From assembly GCF_023507745.1 (NCBI RefSeq), contig NZ_JALPZO010000116.1:1-51323 (forward strand): a DNA stretch of 51,323 nucleotides, in the 5' to 3' direction. Origin of the DNA: Vreelandella olivaria (GTDB lineage Bacteria; Pseudomonadota; Gammaproteobacteria; Pseudomonadales; Halomonadaceae). The first letter of the stretch is position 1. Every line of letters starts with the position of its first letter. Position numbers and translations under genes: made by a program. This document shows, piece by piece, positions 27,572 to 37,900 of the stretch. The notes beneath the pieces were generated by a model. It had not been told where the DNA came from. It did no database searches and saw only the letters and a program-made list of their open reading frames with translations.

Positions 27572-28783
27572 ATGGATGAGCTAAAGACATGGCTTGATCG
27601 TCGCGCTGATGAGCAAGTCAGTATGTTGCAGCAGTTGGTGCAGGTGCCTTCCGATAACCCTCCCGGCGATGGGGTTGCCCACGCGCTACGTGCTACTGAA
27701 CTGCTTGAGCAGATGGGGTTTGAGGTGGAGCAGCATCCTGTGCCGGATGCGATATGTCGGCAGTACGGTCTTCAGAAGGTGATGAACCTGGTGGTAAGAC
27801 ATCGCTTTGGCTCTGGGCCGACCGTCGCATTGAATGCACATGGAGATGTCGTACCGGCCGGTGGTGGCTGGAGCAAAGACCCCTATGGGGGCGAGATTGA
27901 ACAGGGCTGGCTGTATGGACGTGGCGCCGCCGTATCGAAAAGTGACTTCGTTACCTATGCCTATGCACTCAAGGCATTAATTGAAACAGGGGAGTTAGCG
28001 GCTGGATGTGTTGAGCTGCATTTTACCTATGATGAGGAAACCGGCGGTTTTACTGGCCCGGCATGGCTGTTGTCAGAAGGGATTTCCCAGCCGGACTATG
28101 CAGTTTGTGCTGCGTTTTCGTATCAGGTAATCACCGCACACAATGGTTGCTTACATCTGGAGGTGGCCATTGAGGGCCGCTCTGCCCACGCGGCATGGCA
28201 CCATACCGGTATCGATGCTATTGAAGCGAGTCTGCCGGTTCTGAGTGCTTTATATCGTTATCGGGAAACCCTCAAAGAGCGGGTGTCGGAGTATCCTGGG
28301 GTGGATTCTCCTTCACTGGTGATTGGAACGATTGAGGGGGGCATCAATACGAATGTTGTGCCAGACCGGGTGTCCTTGACTATTGACCGTCGGATTATTC
28401 CGGAGGAGTCGCCGGAAGCGGTAGAGCAGGAGCTGCGTGCGCTGATTGAGGCCGCCTCAAGCCATAGCGGCATTCGTCTGAATGTGACTCAGCGCCTACT
28501 GGCTAAACCCTTTACCTCGACACCTGTTTCAGAGCAGCTGGCTGAGATGTTTGCCGTTGAGGCGCAAAAGGTGTTAGGAGAACCAGTAGGTGTTGGTGCC
28601 ATGCCGCTTTATACCGATGCACGTCATTACAGTGAGGCTGGTGTGCCCACGATTATGTACGGGGCTGGTCCACGTAACCCGTTGGATGCCAATGGTCACC
28701 GGGCGGATGAGCGAGTACCTGTCCAACTTGTCACCAATGCTGCATTAGTGGTTGCCAACAGCCTAAAGCGGTTACTGACCTAA
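27572..28783 (+). CDS. M20-family (ArgE/DapE-like) hydrolase with altered metal site
   Basis: A 403-residue M20 metallohydrolase homologue. It keeps H90/D92 (LNAHGDVVP), the catalytic glutamates E155/E156 (YDEETGG), the dimerisation domain with GRSAHAA, and H376 near the end. The bridging-metal Asp of the usual GRGAADMKGG is Val121 in GRGAAVSKSDF. The Glu of the usual GEP motif is replaced by Ala (about 181, in VCAAFSY). Family members remove acyl, carbamoyl or formyl groups from amines. This subgroup may use one metal or a shifted ligand. Last gene of the operon; GGAGC precedes its ATG. Confidence 0.87.
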   Translation: MDELKTWLDRRADEQVSMLQQLVQVPSDNPPGDGVAHALRATELLEQMGFEVEQHPVPDAICRQYGLQKVMNLVVRHRFGSGPTVALNAHGDVVPAGGGWSKDPYGGEIEQGWLYGRGAAVSKSDFVTYAYALKALIETGELAAGCVELHFTYDEETGGFTGPAWLLSEGISQPDYAVCAAFSYQVITAHNGCLHLEVAIEGRSAHAAWHHTGIDAIEASLPVLSALYRYRETLKERVSEYPGVDSPSLVIGTIEGGINTNVVPDRVSLTIDRRIIPEESPEAVEQELRALIEAASSHSGIRLNVTQRLLAKPFTSTPVSEQLAEMFAVEAQKVLGEPVGVGAMPLYTDARHYSEAGVPTIMYGAGPRNPLDANGHRADERVPVQLVTNAALVVANSLKRLLT

Positions 28784-28810
28784 CGTAGGCGGCACTGCTG
28801 CAAGGTATAA

Positions 28811-28842
28811 AAATGCCCCTGCCGATGAAGGCCGGGGCATTT
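28811..28842 (-). terminator. Bidirectional terminator between the catabolic operon and secF
   Basis: AAATGCCCC-GCC pairs with GGC-GGGGCATTT. Leftward (after secF) it is followed by a TTTTT-like run, so it is a strong terminator for yajC-secD-secF. Rightward, after the M20 gene, it is followed only by TTTGC and is weaker. Confidence 0.85.
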
Positions 28843-28866
28843 GCTTGCGTGTAGTGCGAGGCTTTT

Positions 28867-29793
28867 TTAAGGCAGCTCTTCTTCCTCGTCCTCGGATACT
28901 TTCTTGGTGGGAATGAGGTCCTCCCGCGAAAGTTTGAGAGGAATCAGCAGGGCACCTGAAATGTAGATAGAGGAGAAGGTGCCCACCACAATGCCTACCA
29001 GGAGCGCAATGGCAAAGTTTTCAATCATATCGCCACCCAGCACCAGCAGGGCTAACAGGACCAATATGGTAGTGCCAGAGGTAGCGAGTGTACGTGAGAG
29101 AGTGGCGTTGATGGCTTCGTTGAAAATTTGCGACATATTGTCAATGCGCGATGTTCGGATCATTTCCCGAATACGGTCATAGACAACAATCGTATCGTTC
29201 AATGAGTAGCCAATCACTGCCAATACCGCTGCCAGGACGGTCAGGTCGAAGTCAAGCTGGAAGAGAGAGAAGACCCCCACCACAATGATGACATCGTGGA
29301 GCTGGGCCAACACGGCTCCGATAGCAAACTTATACTGGAAGCGAAATGCTACATAGACCATGACGACACCGAGGGCGACCAACAGCCCCAGGCCGCTTTG
29401 GTCGCGTAGTTGATCCCCTACTTGGGAGCCAACAAACTCGGCGCGAACCAGGTTAACATCATCGCCATCGGCGCGAAGCAGGTTAACGACTTCGTTCCCT
29501 ACCTCGGGGTCAAATGCTTGCTGCAAACGAATAAGGACTTCTGTTGAAGCTCCAAATGTTTGCACCGATACATCCTGGAATCCGCTGTTTTCGAGCAACT
29601 GGCGGATAGCATCAAGTGACGGCGCGGCGCCATAGCGCACTTCGATCAGCGTACCACCGGTGAAGTCCAGCCCCAGGTTTAGCTGCTGGAATATAATGGA
29701 GCCAATCGACACAATAAGCATTACCGCTGAGATCATGAACGCAATATTGCGCCGTCCCATGAAGTCGATTCGCAGGTGTGATATAGATTTCAT
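28867..29793 (-). CDS. secF: Protein translocase subunit SecF
   Basis: This 308-residue inner-membrane protein has six transmembrane segments and a periplasmic domain. Motifs include LGLDFTGGTLIEV, AVIGYSLNDTIVVYDRIRE and ATSGTTILVLLALL. With SecD it uses the proton-motive force to complete secretion. The ATG at 29793 follows AAGAGG. It is last of queA-tgt-yajC-secD-secF. Confidence 0.97.
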   Translation of the reverse strand: MKSISHLRIDFMGRRNIAFMISAVMLIVSIGSIIFQQLNLGLDFTGGTLIEVRYGAAPSLDAIRQLLENSGFQDVSVQTFGASTEVLIRLQQAFDPEVGNEVVNLLRADGDDVNLVRAEFVGSQVGDQLRDQSGLGLLVALGVVMVYVAFRFQYKFAIGAVLAQLHDVIIVVGVFSLFQLDFDLTVLAAVLAVIGYSLNDTIVVYDRIREMIRTSRIDNMSQIFNEAINATLSRTLATSGTTILVLLALLVLGGDMIENFAIALLVGIVVGTFSSIYISGALLIPLKLSREDLIPTKKVSEDEEEELP

Positions 29794-29827
29794 TACCACC
29801 TCTTAAATTCTGGGCTGAGCGCGGGTT

Positions 29828-31681
29828 TCATATCCACAGCTTTTTGACAGGTCTTTTGCCATAGGTCAGATTAACCATGGCGCGTGTCACCATCAGAGCG
29901 GTGAACATTGACGTCAAAATGCCGATTGATAGCGTGACGGCGAAACCTTTGACCGGTCCGGTACCAATGGAGAACAGAATCACGGCGACAAGTAGCGTGG
30001 TAATGTTGGCATCCACGATGGAGGTAAAGGCCCGCTCATAGCCTGCGAAGATCGCTTGATGTATCGACATGCCGTTGCGTAACTCTTCACGTATTCGTTC
30101 GAAAATCAATACGTTGGCATCAACAGCCATCCCCAGGGTCAAGACGATACCGGCAATGCCTGGGAGCGTCAGGGTGGCGCCAAGCATCGACATCACCGCA
30201 ACGAGCAGTGTCAGGTTGAGTGCAAGTGCAATGTTGGCAAATATGCCAAACACCTTGTAGCGCACCAGCATAAACAACACGACCAGTAACAGGCCAACCT
30301 GAACAGACATCAAACCGCGCTCAATGTTTTCTGCGCCCAGGCTGGGGCCAATCGTGCGCTCCTGAACAAAGTAAATCGGTGCCGCCAATGAACCAGAACG
30401 CAGCAGAAGTGCCAGTTCGGCCGCTTCCGTTGGAGAATCGAGTCCTGTAATGCGGAAACTATTGCCCAAGGCACTTTGTATGGTGGCAAGACTGATAAGC
30501 CCACGCTCGACATAGGGTTCGCGTACGATGATTTCTTCGCCCGTTTCCGGGTCAATCGCCACGCTATCCTCGCTTTTGTGCTCGATAAACAGCACCGCCA
30601 TATTGCGCCCGATATTGGTGCGTGTGGCGCGGTTCATCAGCGTACCCCCCGTGCCATCCAGGTTGATATTAACCTGGGGGCGGCCGTTTTCATCAAAACT
30701 ATGGCTGGCGCTTGAAACGCTATCACCGGTAATAATCACATCGCGCATCAATTCAGCTGAGCGTGAGGGATCATTGCGGAAGGTGTGGCGCTCAGTTTCG
30801 GCATCCGGGGTGTCGTTACGCGCTTCCAGGCGGAATTCCAGGTTGGCCGTTGCGCCGACAATACGTTTTGCCGCGACGGTATCCTGAATGCCTGGCAGTT
30901 CAACCACAATCTGGCTGGGCCCCTGGCGCTGAACCATCGGCTCGGCAACACCAAGCTCATCCACGCGGTTGCGCAACGTCGTCAAGTTTTGATTAACGGC
31001 GTAGTCCTGAATCTCGTTGACCGTTTGATCGCTTAATGACAAGACCAGACGGGCGGTTCTGCCATCGCCTTCGCTGCTGTAGTCAAAGTCGGGGAAATCA
31101 CGACTAATCAAGCGGCGCGCTGTATCACGGTCTTCGGTACTGGCGAAGTCAATCGAGAGCGAGCGGTCTGCCACTTCCGTATTGCGGTAACGAATACGCT
31201 CACCACGTAACAGCTCGCGCATGGCGCTGGCATTGACTTCCAGCCGCTGGGTAAGCGCGGCTTCCATATCCACTTCAAGCAGGAAGTGAACACCACCGCG
31301 AAGATCCAGTCCCAGTGTCATCGGAGAGGCAGAGAACGCCTGTAGCCAGCTTGGCGTGGCTTCCGCAAGGTTGAGCGCGACGGTTGCATCGGTGCCAAGT
31401 ACATCGGTGGCGATATCCCTGGCATTGAGCTGGTCATCATCACTCTGCAGGCGAATTAGCCACTGGCCATTATCCTGCTCAATCTCTTTGATTGCGATGC
31501 CATTTTCGGCCAATGCTTCTTCAACACGGGTCAACTGGCGCTCATCCAGCGCATCGCCCTGAGCGTTGCTGACCTGGATAGCGGGATCTGCGGGAAATAA
31601 ATTGGGAAGTGAATAGATAAGGCCAACCACCAGGATGACCAGTATCAACAGATACTTCCACAGGGGGTAACGGTTGAGCAT
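29828..31681 (-). CDS. secD: Protein translocase subunit SecD
   Basis: A 617-residue membrane protein with an N-terminal helix (YPLWKYLLILVILVVGLIY), the large periplasmic domain containing LGLDLRGGVHFLLEVD, and a C-terminal six-helix bundle with GMAVDANVLIFERIREE. The ATG at 31681 gives the family start MLNRYPLWK; upstream in-frame codons run into the intergenic hairpin and are rejected. It pulls proteins from SecYEG on the periplasmic side. Confidence 0.97.
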   Translation of the reverse strand: MLNRYPLWKYLLILVILVVGLIYSLPNLFPADPAIQVSNAQGDALDERQLTRVEEALAENGIAIKEIEQDNGQWLIRLQSDDDQLNARDIATDVLGTDATVALNLAEATPSWLQAFSASPMTLGLDLRGGVHFLLEVDMEAALTQRLEVNASAMRELLRGERIRYRNTEVADRSLSIDFASTEDRDTARRLISRDFPDFDYSSEGDGRTARLVLSLSDQTVNEIQDYAVNQNLTTLRNRVDELGVAEPMVQRQGPSQIVVELPGIQDTVAAKRIVGATANLEFRLEARNDTPDAETERHTFRNDPSRSAELMRDVIITGDSVSSASHSFDENGRPQVNINLDGTGGTLMNRATRTNIGRNMAVLFIEHKSEDSVAIDPETGEEIIVREPYVERGLISLATIQSALGNSFRITGLDSPTEAAELALLLRSGSLAAPIYFVQERTIGPSLGAENIERGLMSVQVGLLLVVLFMLVRYKVFGIFANIALALNLTLLVAVMSMLGATLTLPGIAGIVLTLGMAVDANVLIFERIREELRNGMSIHQAIFAGYERAFTSIVDANITTLLVAVILFSIGTGPVKGFAVTLSIGILTSMFTALMVTRAMVNLTYGKRPVKKLWI

Positions 31682-31710
31682 GCAAGCCCTGCCTTCAATT
31701 ACATACGGAA

Positions 31711-31741
31711 TTGCTGTACACGGACAGCCCATGTACAGCAA
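31711..31741. repeat. 10-bp inverted repeat upstream of secD
   Basis: TTGCTGTACA (31711-31720) and TGTACAGCAA (31732-31741) are perfect inverted repeats around 11 bases, 30 bases from the secD start. It could be an mRNA hairpin controlling secD or an operator. No U-tract follows. Confidence 0.55.
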
Positions 31742-31767
31742 CGTTCACCATCGTAGCTACCATGTCA

Positions 31768-31803
31768 CCCCTGCCGGGGTGGCTGGCACTGATTCGGCAG
31801 GGG
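31768..31803 (-). repeat. 8-bp inverted repeat after yajC
   Basis: CCCCTGCC (31768-31775) pairs with GGCAGGGG (31796-31803), 12 bases beyond the yajC stop. A second, competing hairpin (CACCCC/GGGGTG) overlaps the left arm. Possible attenuator or mRNA-stability element between yajC and secD. Confidence 0.45.
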
Positions 31804-31815
31804 CAAGTGCAGGAG

Positions 31816-32142
31816 TTAGATGGACTTAATAGTACCCTTGGGTAATACGGCAGCCACGGCATTTTTTTGCACGTTTACTTCGGTGCCTTCTGACACTTCA
31901 AGGGTCAAAAACTCATCGCTCACTTTGGTTATGCGACCAACGAGCCCGCCGCCGATCACGACTTCGTCGCCTTTGGCTAAGCTGGTTACCAACTGCTTGT
32001 GTTGTTTTGCACGTTTCGCCTGGGGGCGCCACAGCAGAAAGTAGAAAATCAGCACGAAGCCGACCAGCATAACGATTTGCGCGATGCCACCGCCGGCAGC
32101 GGCTTCTTGGGCATGGGCTGGTGAGATGAAGAAATCCAGCAT
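31816..32142 (-). CDS. yajC: SecDF accessory subunit YajC
   Basis: A 108-residue protein with one transmembrane helix (IVMLVGFVLIFYFLLWRPQ) and the YajC motifs RPQAKRAKQHK and GDEVVIGGGLVGRI. The ATG at 32142 (MLDFFISPAHAQ) follows CAGGAG. It forms a subcomplex with SecD and SecF. Family and position are unambiguous. Confidence 0.96.
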   Translation of the reverse strand: MLDFFISPAHAQEAAAGGGIAQIVMLVGFVLIFYFLLWRPQAKRAKQHKQLVTSLAKGDEVVIGGGLVGRITKVSDEFLTLEVSEGTEVNVQKNAVAAVLPKGTIKSI

Positions 32143-32215
32143 TGCAGAGAACTCCTGGGTTAGAACACTCAATGGGTGAACCGTTTAAAACCGCCCGCCA
32201 GTCAACGGACGGCAA

Positions 32216-33400
<1,185 letters not shown>

Positions 33401-34432
33401 CTAGCGGGTAAGCAGCATGGCATCGCCATAACTAAAGAAGGCGTAGTGTTCGTTCACCGCCGTGCGATAGGCGTGCATTATGTGGTCGTAGCCAGCAAAT
33501 GCGGATACCAGCATCAACAGCGTTGATTCTGGCAGGTGAAAGTTGGTAATCAGCGCGTCCACACAACGCCACTCATAGCCGGGGTAGATAAAAATATCGG
33601 TATCGCCACTGTAAGGGACCATCTGCCCATCGCCGCTCTTCACACAGGCGCTCTCTAAACAGCGCACACTAGTGGTGCCGACGGCAATAACACGCTTGCC
33701 TGCGGCCCGTGTAGCGCGAACCTGCTGGCAGGTGGCGTCAGTCACCTCAATCCATTCGCTGTGCATGTGATGCTCAAGAATGTTATCCACCCGTACGGGT
33801 TGAAAGGTTCCTGCACCTACGTGCAATGTGACAAAGGCGCTGTTTACTCCCTTATCTTGCAAGGCATCCAGCAATGGCTGGTCAAAGTGAAGCCCGGCGG
33901 TCGGGGCGGCTACTGCTCCGTCACGGCGGGCGTATACCGTTTGATACCGCTCGCGGTCACTGAGCCCATCTTCCCGGGTAATATAGGGCGGGAGTGGCAT
34001 GTGGCCATGCTCTTCCAATAGCGCAATCATTGGGGTGTCGCCTAAAAAGCGCAACTCGAAAAGCGCATCACGGCGGCCTTCAACCACCGCGTGAATATCT
34101 CCCTCAAAAATTAACTCTGTACCGGGCTTTGGAGACTTGCTCGAACGAATATGGGCTAACCCCCTGTGGCTATCCAGTGGCCGCTCAAGCAGCATTTCCA
34201 CTTTGCCACCGCTGGCCTTATGGCCGTGCAGGCGTGCTGGTATGACGCGTGTGTCGTTGAATACCAGCAGGTCTCCCGGCTCCAACAGCGCTAGCAAATC
34301 CGGAAAGCGGCGATGCTCAAGTGCACCGCTTTGACCATCCACGCACAGCAGGCGGCAGTCGCTACGCTGCTCGGAAGGGTAGCGAGCAATTAGCTCGTCG
34401 GGTAGCTCAAAATGAAAATCCGCGCGCTGCAT
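33401..34432 (-). CDS. queA: S-adenosylmethionine:tRNA ribosyltransferase-isomerase QueA
   Basis: A 343-residue enzyme that converts preQ1 to epoxyqueuosine on tRNA using the ribosyl part of SAM. Motifs: [57 protein letters not shown] and [10 protein letters not shown]. Length and start are standard. First gene of the queA-tgt-yajC-secDF unit and divergent from tRNA-Leu. Confidence 0.97.
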   Translation of the reverse strand: MQRADFHFELPDELIARYPSEQRSDCRLLCVDGQSGALEHRRFPDLLALLEPGDLLVFNDTRVIPARLHGHKASGGKVEMLLERPLDSHRGLAHIRSSKSPKPGTELIFEGDIHAVVEGRRDALFELRFLGDTPMIALLEEHGHMPLPPYITREDGLSDRERYQTVYARRDGAVAAPTAGLHFDQPLLDALQDKGVNSAFVTLHVGAGTFQPVRVDNILEHHMHSEWIEVTDATCQQVRATRAAGKRVIAVGTTSVRCLESACVKSGDGQMVPYSGDTDIFIYPGYEWRCVDALITNFHLPESTLLMLVSAFAGYDHIMHAYRTAVNEHYAFFSYGDAMLLTR

Positions 34433-34507
34433 GGGGGACGCTCTTGTCAGTGTTGCAAACAGGCGGCATAGGATAGCGCTTTAGATGGATAAAGTCAGTC
34501 GATGTGA

Positions 34508-34535
34508 TTGACCTGTGGGGTTATCTCCGTATAAT
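34508..34535 (+). promoter_or_regulatory. Strong sigma-70 promoter of tRNA-Leu
   Basis: TTGACC and a perfect TATAAT are 16 bases apart. The -10 ends 11 bases before the tRNA 5' end, so the transcript would start nearly at the mature tRNA. Confidence 0.8.
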
Positions 34536-34546
34536 GCCCAGCCATT

Positions 34547-34633
34547 GCCGGTGTGGCGGAATTGGTAGACGCAGCGGATTCAAAATCCGCCGCCTTTACG
34601 GGTGTGCCAGTTCGAGTCTGGCCACCGGCACCA
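34547..34633 (+). tRNA. tRNA-Leu (anticodon CAA), CCA encoded
   Basis: The acceptor stem is GCCGGTG/CACCGGC, followed by discriminator A and CCA. The anticodon stem GCGGA/TCCGC encloses the loop TTCAAAA, giving CAA. A long class II variable arm (CGCCTTTACGGGTG region) and the T-arm loop TTCGAGT are present. At 87 bases it fits tRNA-Leu and decodes UUG. Confidence 0.97.
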
Positions 34634-34640
34634 TATATAT

Positions 34641-34678
34641 CAAGGGCTTGGCGTTTATCGCCTGGCCCTTGTTTGTTA
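34641..34678 (+). terminator. Terminator of tRNA-Leu
   Basis: CAAGGGC and GCCCTTG form the outer stem and GGCG/CGCC the inner stem of a hairpin 7 bases after the tRNA, followed by TTTGTT. Confidence 0.75.
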
Positions 34679-34909
34679 TGCCACCCTCCCTAATGTCGGT
34701 ATGTGTGCCGTCCTGCATATCTAATGCTTTGTCACCGGTCATTAAGCGCTCTTTTTTCGGGTTTATTTCCTGCTTCTTTATGGAATACTTAAGGCTATTT
34801 TTCTAGTTGCCTCCCTTTCACTGCTGGGGCGCAAAAGGCAATGAATGCCGATCAGAAATAAAAATATCAGGCGTGCAGCGCCTGAGAACCTTAAGGGGAG
34901 ATGTGCTCA
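34679..34909 (+). promoter_or_regulatory. Leader/upstream region of the giant adhesin gene
   Basis: This 231-base AT-rich stretch without a gene carries a hairpin TCAGGCG/CGCCTGA at 34867-34885, about 25 bases before the start codon. No promoter boxes stand out. A GGGGCGCAAAAGGC string superficially recalls part of a GEMM riboswitch but lacks the rest. The long leader leaves room for post-transcriptional control. Confidence 0.35.
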
Positions 34910-37900
34910 ATGGCGATATCATCAGCCGATATGCTCAAGTCGACACAGCCTGGAGTGGTCAGTGGCCACTTGCTCAGTGGCGTTAGGGTCAGCAGCGTAG
35001 ACTCCCAGGATGCCTGGCAGGTCCTGGCCAATACCCGGGGCGATGTGGCGCGCATAGAAATACCGGCTGATCCCCAGGCGCGTGTGGCGTTTGTGCGCCG
35101 CTGGATGGCAAAAAACCAAAAAGCACTGAAAAGCACAGGCATGGCGGCAACCCTTGTGTTGCCGTTGATGGCTCAGCAGGCATTTGCTGACCAAAAAGTA
35201 GCCATTAATGACCTGCAAGGCGTGGCAGAAGTTATTCGTATGCCCGACGGTAGCCTGACCCTGCTGATGAATAATGGCTACCGCATCGATTTGGCTGCGG
35301 CGGATGTTGCACTCGAAGGTGGGCGTGTCGTCGTGGACATGACAGCGCTGATGGAAGCACTGGGCAATGATAGTGGGCTGCTTGTACCGCTGAGCCAGCT
35401 TCCCGAGGTTGAAACCTGGGAGCTGATGGCGGATGACAGCGTGCTCATTACCCGTCCAGACGGTTCGCAGATGGTCCTGGTGCGGGGAGCGGTTGTGCAG
35501 CAGGGCGATATGCTGCTCATTAGCCCCAGTAATGCGTTGCAGTCTGGTGTGGCGGATAGCGCTGATTTTGGCCATTTACTGTTTGTACCCAGCGCTTCTT
35601 TTTCACCTGCTGTATCCGGCGCCAGCTCGGCCAGTACAAGCAGTAGTGCCCCGGTGAGCTCATTCGCTGATATTCCACCGTGGCTCTATATTGCCGGTGG
35701 AGCTGTGGCGGTAGGTGCGGCGGCAGCGGGTGGCGGTGGAGGCGGCGGCGGAGGTGATGCTGGCCCTGCTACCATCAGCGGCTATGTTATTGATGGCTAT
35801 ATCTCCGGTGCTACTGTGACGCGTGAGTTTGACGCTAACAGTGTCACCACGGACGGCACTGGCTTTTTCTCAGGCTTACAGGGCAGCGGTATTATTACGG
35901 CCACCGGTGGTATTGATATCTCCACGGGGTTGCCTTTTACCGGTGTGTTGCGGGCCCCGGATGGCTCCACGGTTATTACCCCGTTAACCACGATGATGGT
36001 GCAGCTTGCCGAGCAGTTCGAGGTGGATGACAGTGCCGCACAAACAGCCATTAAAACGGCGTTGGGGCTTGATAGCCGCCTTGACTTAATGACCACTGAC
36101 CCTCTCAGTGATGATGCTGCGAATATTGATCTGTTAATTGCCGGTGTTAAGGTAGCCAGCCTGCTGGCGATGGCTGCAACTGCAGGGATCAGTCATGCCG
36201 ATGCACTGTCACTTCTGGGCGCTGCTTTCAATCAGGCAAGCGAGGATGAGCGTGCGCTGACGAATCAGGAAATGGCGGATGCATTGGGGTTGCCCTCAAT
36301 TGCGGGGCAGGTCAAGCAGGCCCTGGATGCTATCGATCAGGCTGGCGATGGGTTAAATCTTGATGCTTATCGAGATGGTGCGAGTAATCCGTTACGTGAT
36401 GCTCAGCAAGAGGCGCAGGATCAAGCTAGTGACCTCTCAGATACGATTGCTATCCGCGCGGATATCCCTTATCTGACGCTTCAGGAAGCCGTTGATCTTG
36501 CGCAAAACGGTGAGCTGCCTGCGCAATATTTGATTAACCCGGATCAGCTGTTTGCCGCTGGAACATTAGGGCTAACGGCTGCTGGTAATCAATTGGCGCT
36601 GGTCGAAACGTTACTGGCGGGCGATTTTGATGTTGCGACTGTGCCTATTGCCCTGGGCGATATCTATACATGGTCTGTTCGTGCTGACGCTGAGGACGTA
36701 TTGGTAAGTGGTGGTCTGGGTCGCCCAGAGGTGGTTGGTGCGCAGAGCGTCACACTCACGAATGCCACTATTCGTCCTGATCAGTTTGCGGACCTTAATA
36801 CGTTAGATAATTTCGATTTGGGCAGTACGGTTGTTCCGTATACGCTTGAAGAGGCGCTCGCCACCAATGAGATGCCTGCCAACTATACGCTAAACCCTAG
36901 CGCTCAGTTTTCAGCCGGAGATCTCACCGTACGAGAAGCCGCTGAGCTAATCGACAATACGCGCGCACTGCTGGATCTGGCCCAGAATACCGACAACGAT
37001 AACCTCACTCGCGACCTGCTATTAGAGTGGAATATTGTCGATAGCCTTGACACGATTTTGGGTACGCCTGCAGCACGCCCGCAAATTGCGGAAGCCAATA
37101 GCATTAGCGTAACGGAAGCGGTCATCACGCCCGCCCAGTTTGTGCAGCTCAATGCGTTGGTTAACTTCGTGCTCGGCGATACCGAGGTGGATTACACACT
37201 TGCCGAAGCGCTGGATGCCGATCCTTTAGCCAGCAACTACATTATTGACCTTCAGGAAGTGTTAAATGCGGGCACGGTGACCGTGGCCCAGGCAGAAACC
37301 GACTTTGCTGATGTTAGCCGAGTGCTAGAAGGGGCTAACAACCAGCCACCGCTGACGCTATTTGTTTGGGAAATCCGCGATACGGCGGAGGCCATTATCG
37401 CTGATCTTGGCCAGGCTCATGTGATTGAAGCGAACCAAGTGTCGGTGAATAACCGCGTTATCACCTCTGCTCAGTTTGATCAACTGAACTCACTTGAGAA
37501 CTTTGAGCTGGGCACCACCATTGTTCGCTATACCCTGGAACAAGCGGTTAGCTCAGATTCGCTTGCTGCCAATTACGAGATTGATACAGAAACCCCATTC
37601 AATGCGGGCAGTGTCAGTGTGGCAGACGCTGAGGATATGCTGGCGGCAGTTGAACGTATTTTGGCAGATGCACTTAATCCACAAACTCCCAGCGCGGATG
37701 AACTTTTCAACTGGTCCGTGCTGGATACCGCGGAGGCGATTCTGGCTGCTGGTGATGTTTCTCACATGCTGGGTGCCGATGTCGTCAATGTCAGCAATGA
37801 GTTGATTACGCTGGCGCAGTATCAGGCCCTTATTGGCCTTGAGAGTAACTATGTACGGACGGGGGAAACAGTCGAATATACGCTGGCCGAAGCCATGGCG

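Noticed and set aside
31682..31741. SecD N-terminal extension or a VemP/SecM-like arrest peptide upstream of secD
   Set aside because: The extra codons are in frame with secD and run through an inverted repeat. No separate ORF with a signal sequence and arrest-like end was seen.
34547..34633. tRNA-Leu as an integration site for an island carrying the giant gene
   Set aside because: I saw no integrase gene and no second copy of the tRNA 3' end in the window.
34800..34890. Possible GEMM (cyclic di-GMP-I) riboswitch before the giant adhesin gene, from the GGGGCGCAAAAGGC string
   Set aside because: The conserved first stem with its GGCAAAcc segment, the GNRA tetraloop and its receptor are absent. 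Only a short string matches. A covariance-model search (RF01051) would settle it.
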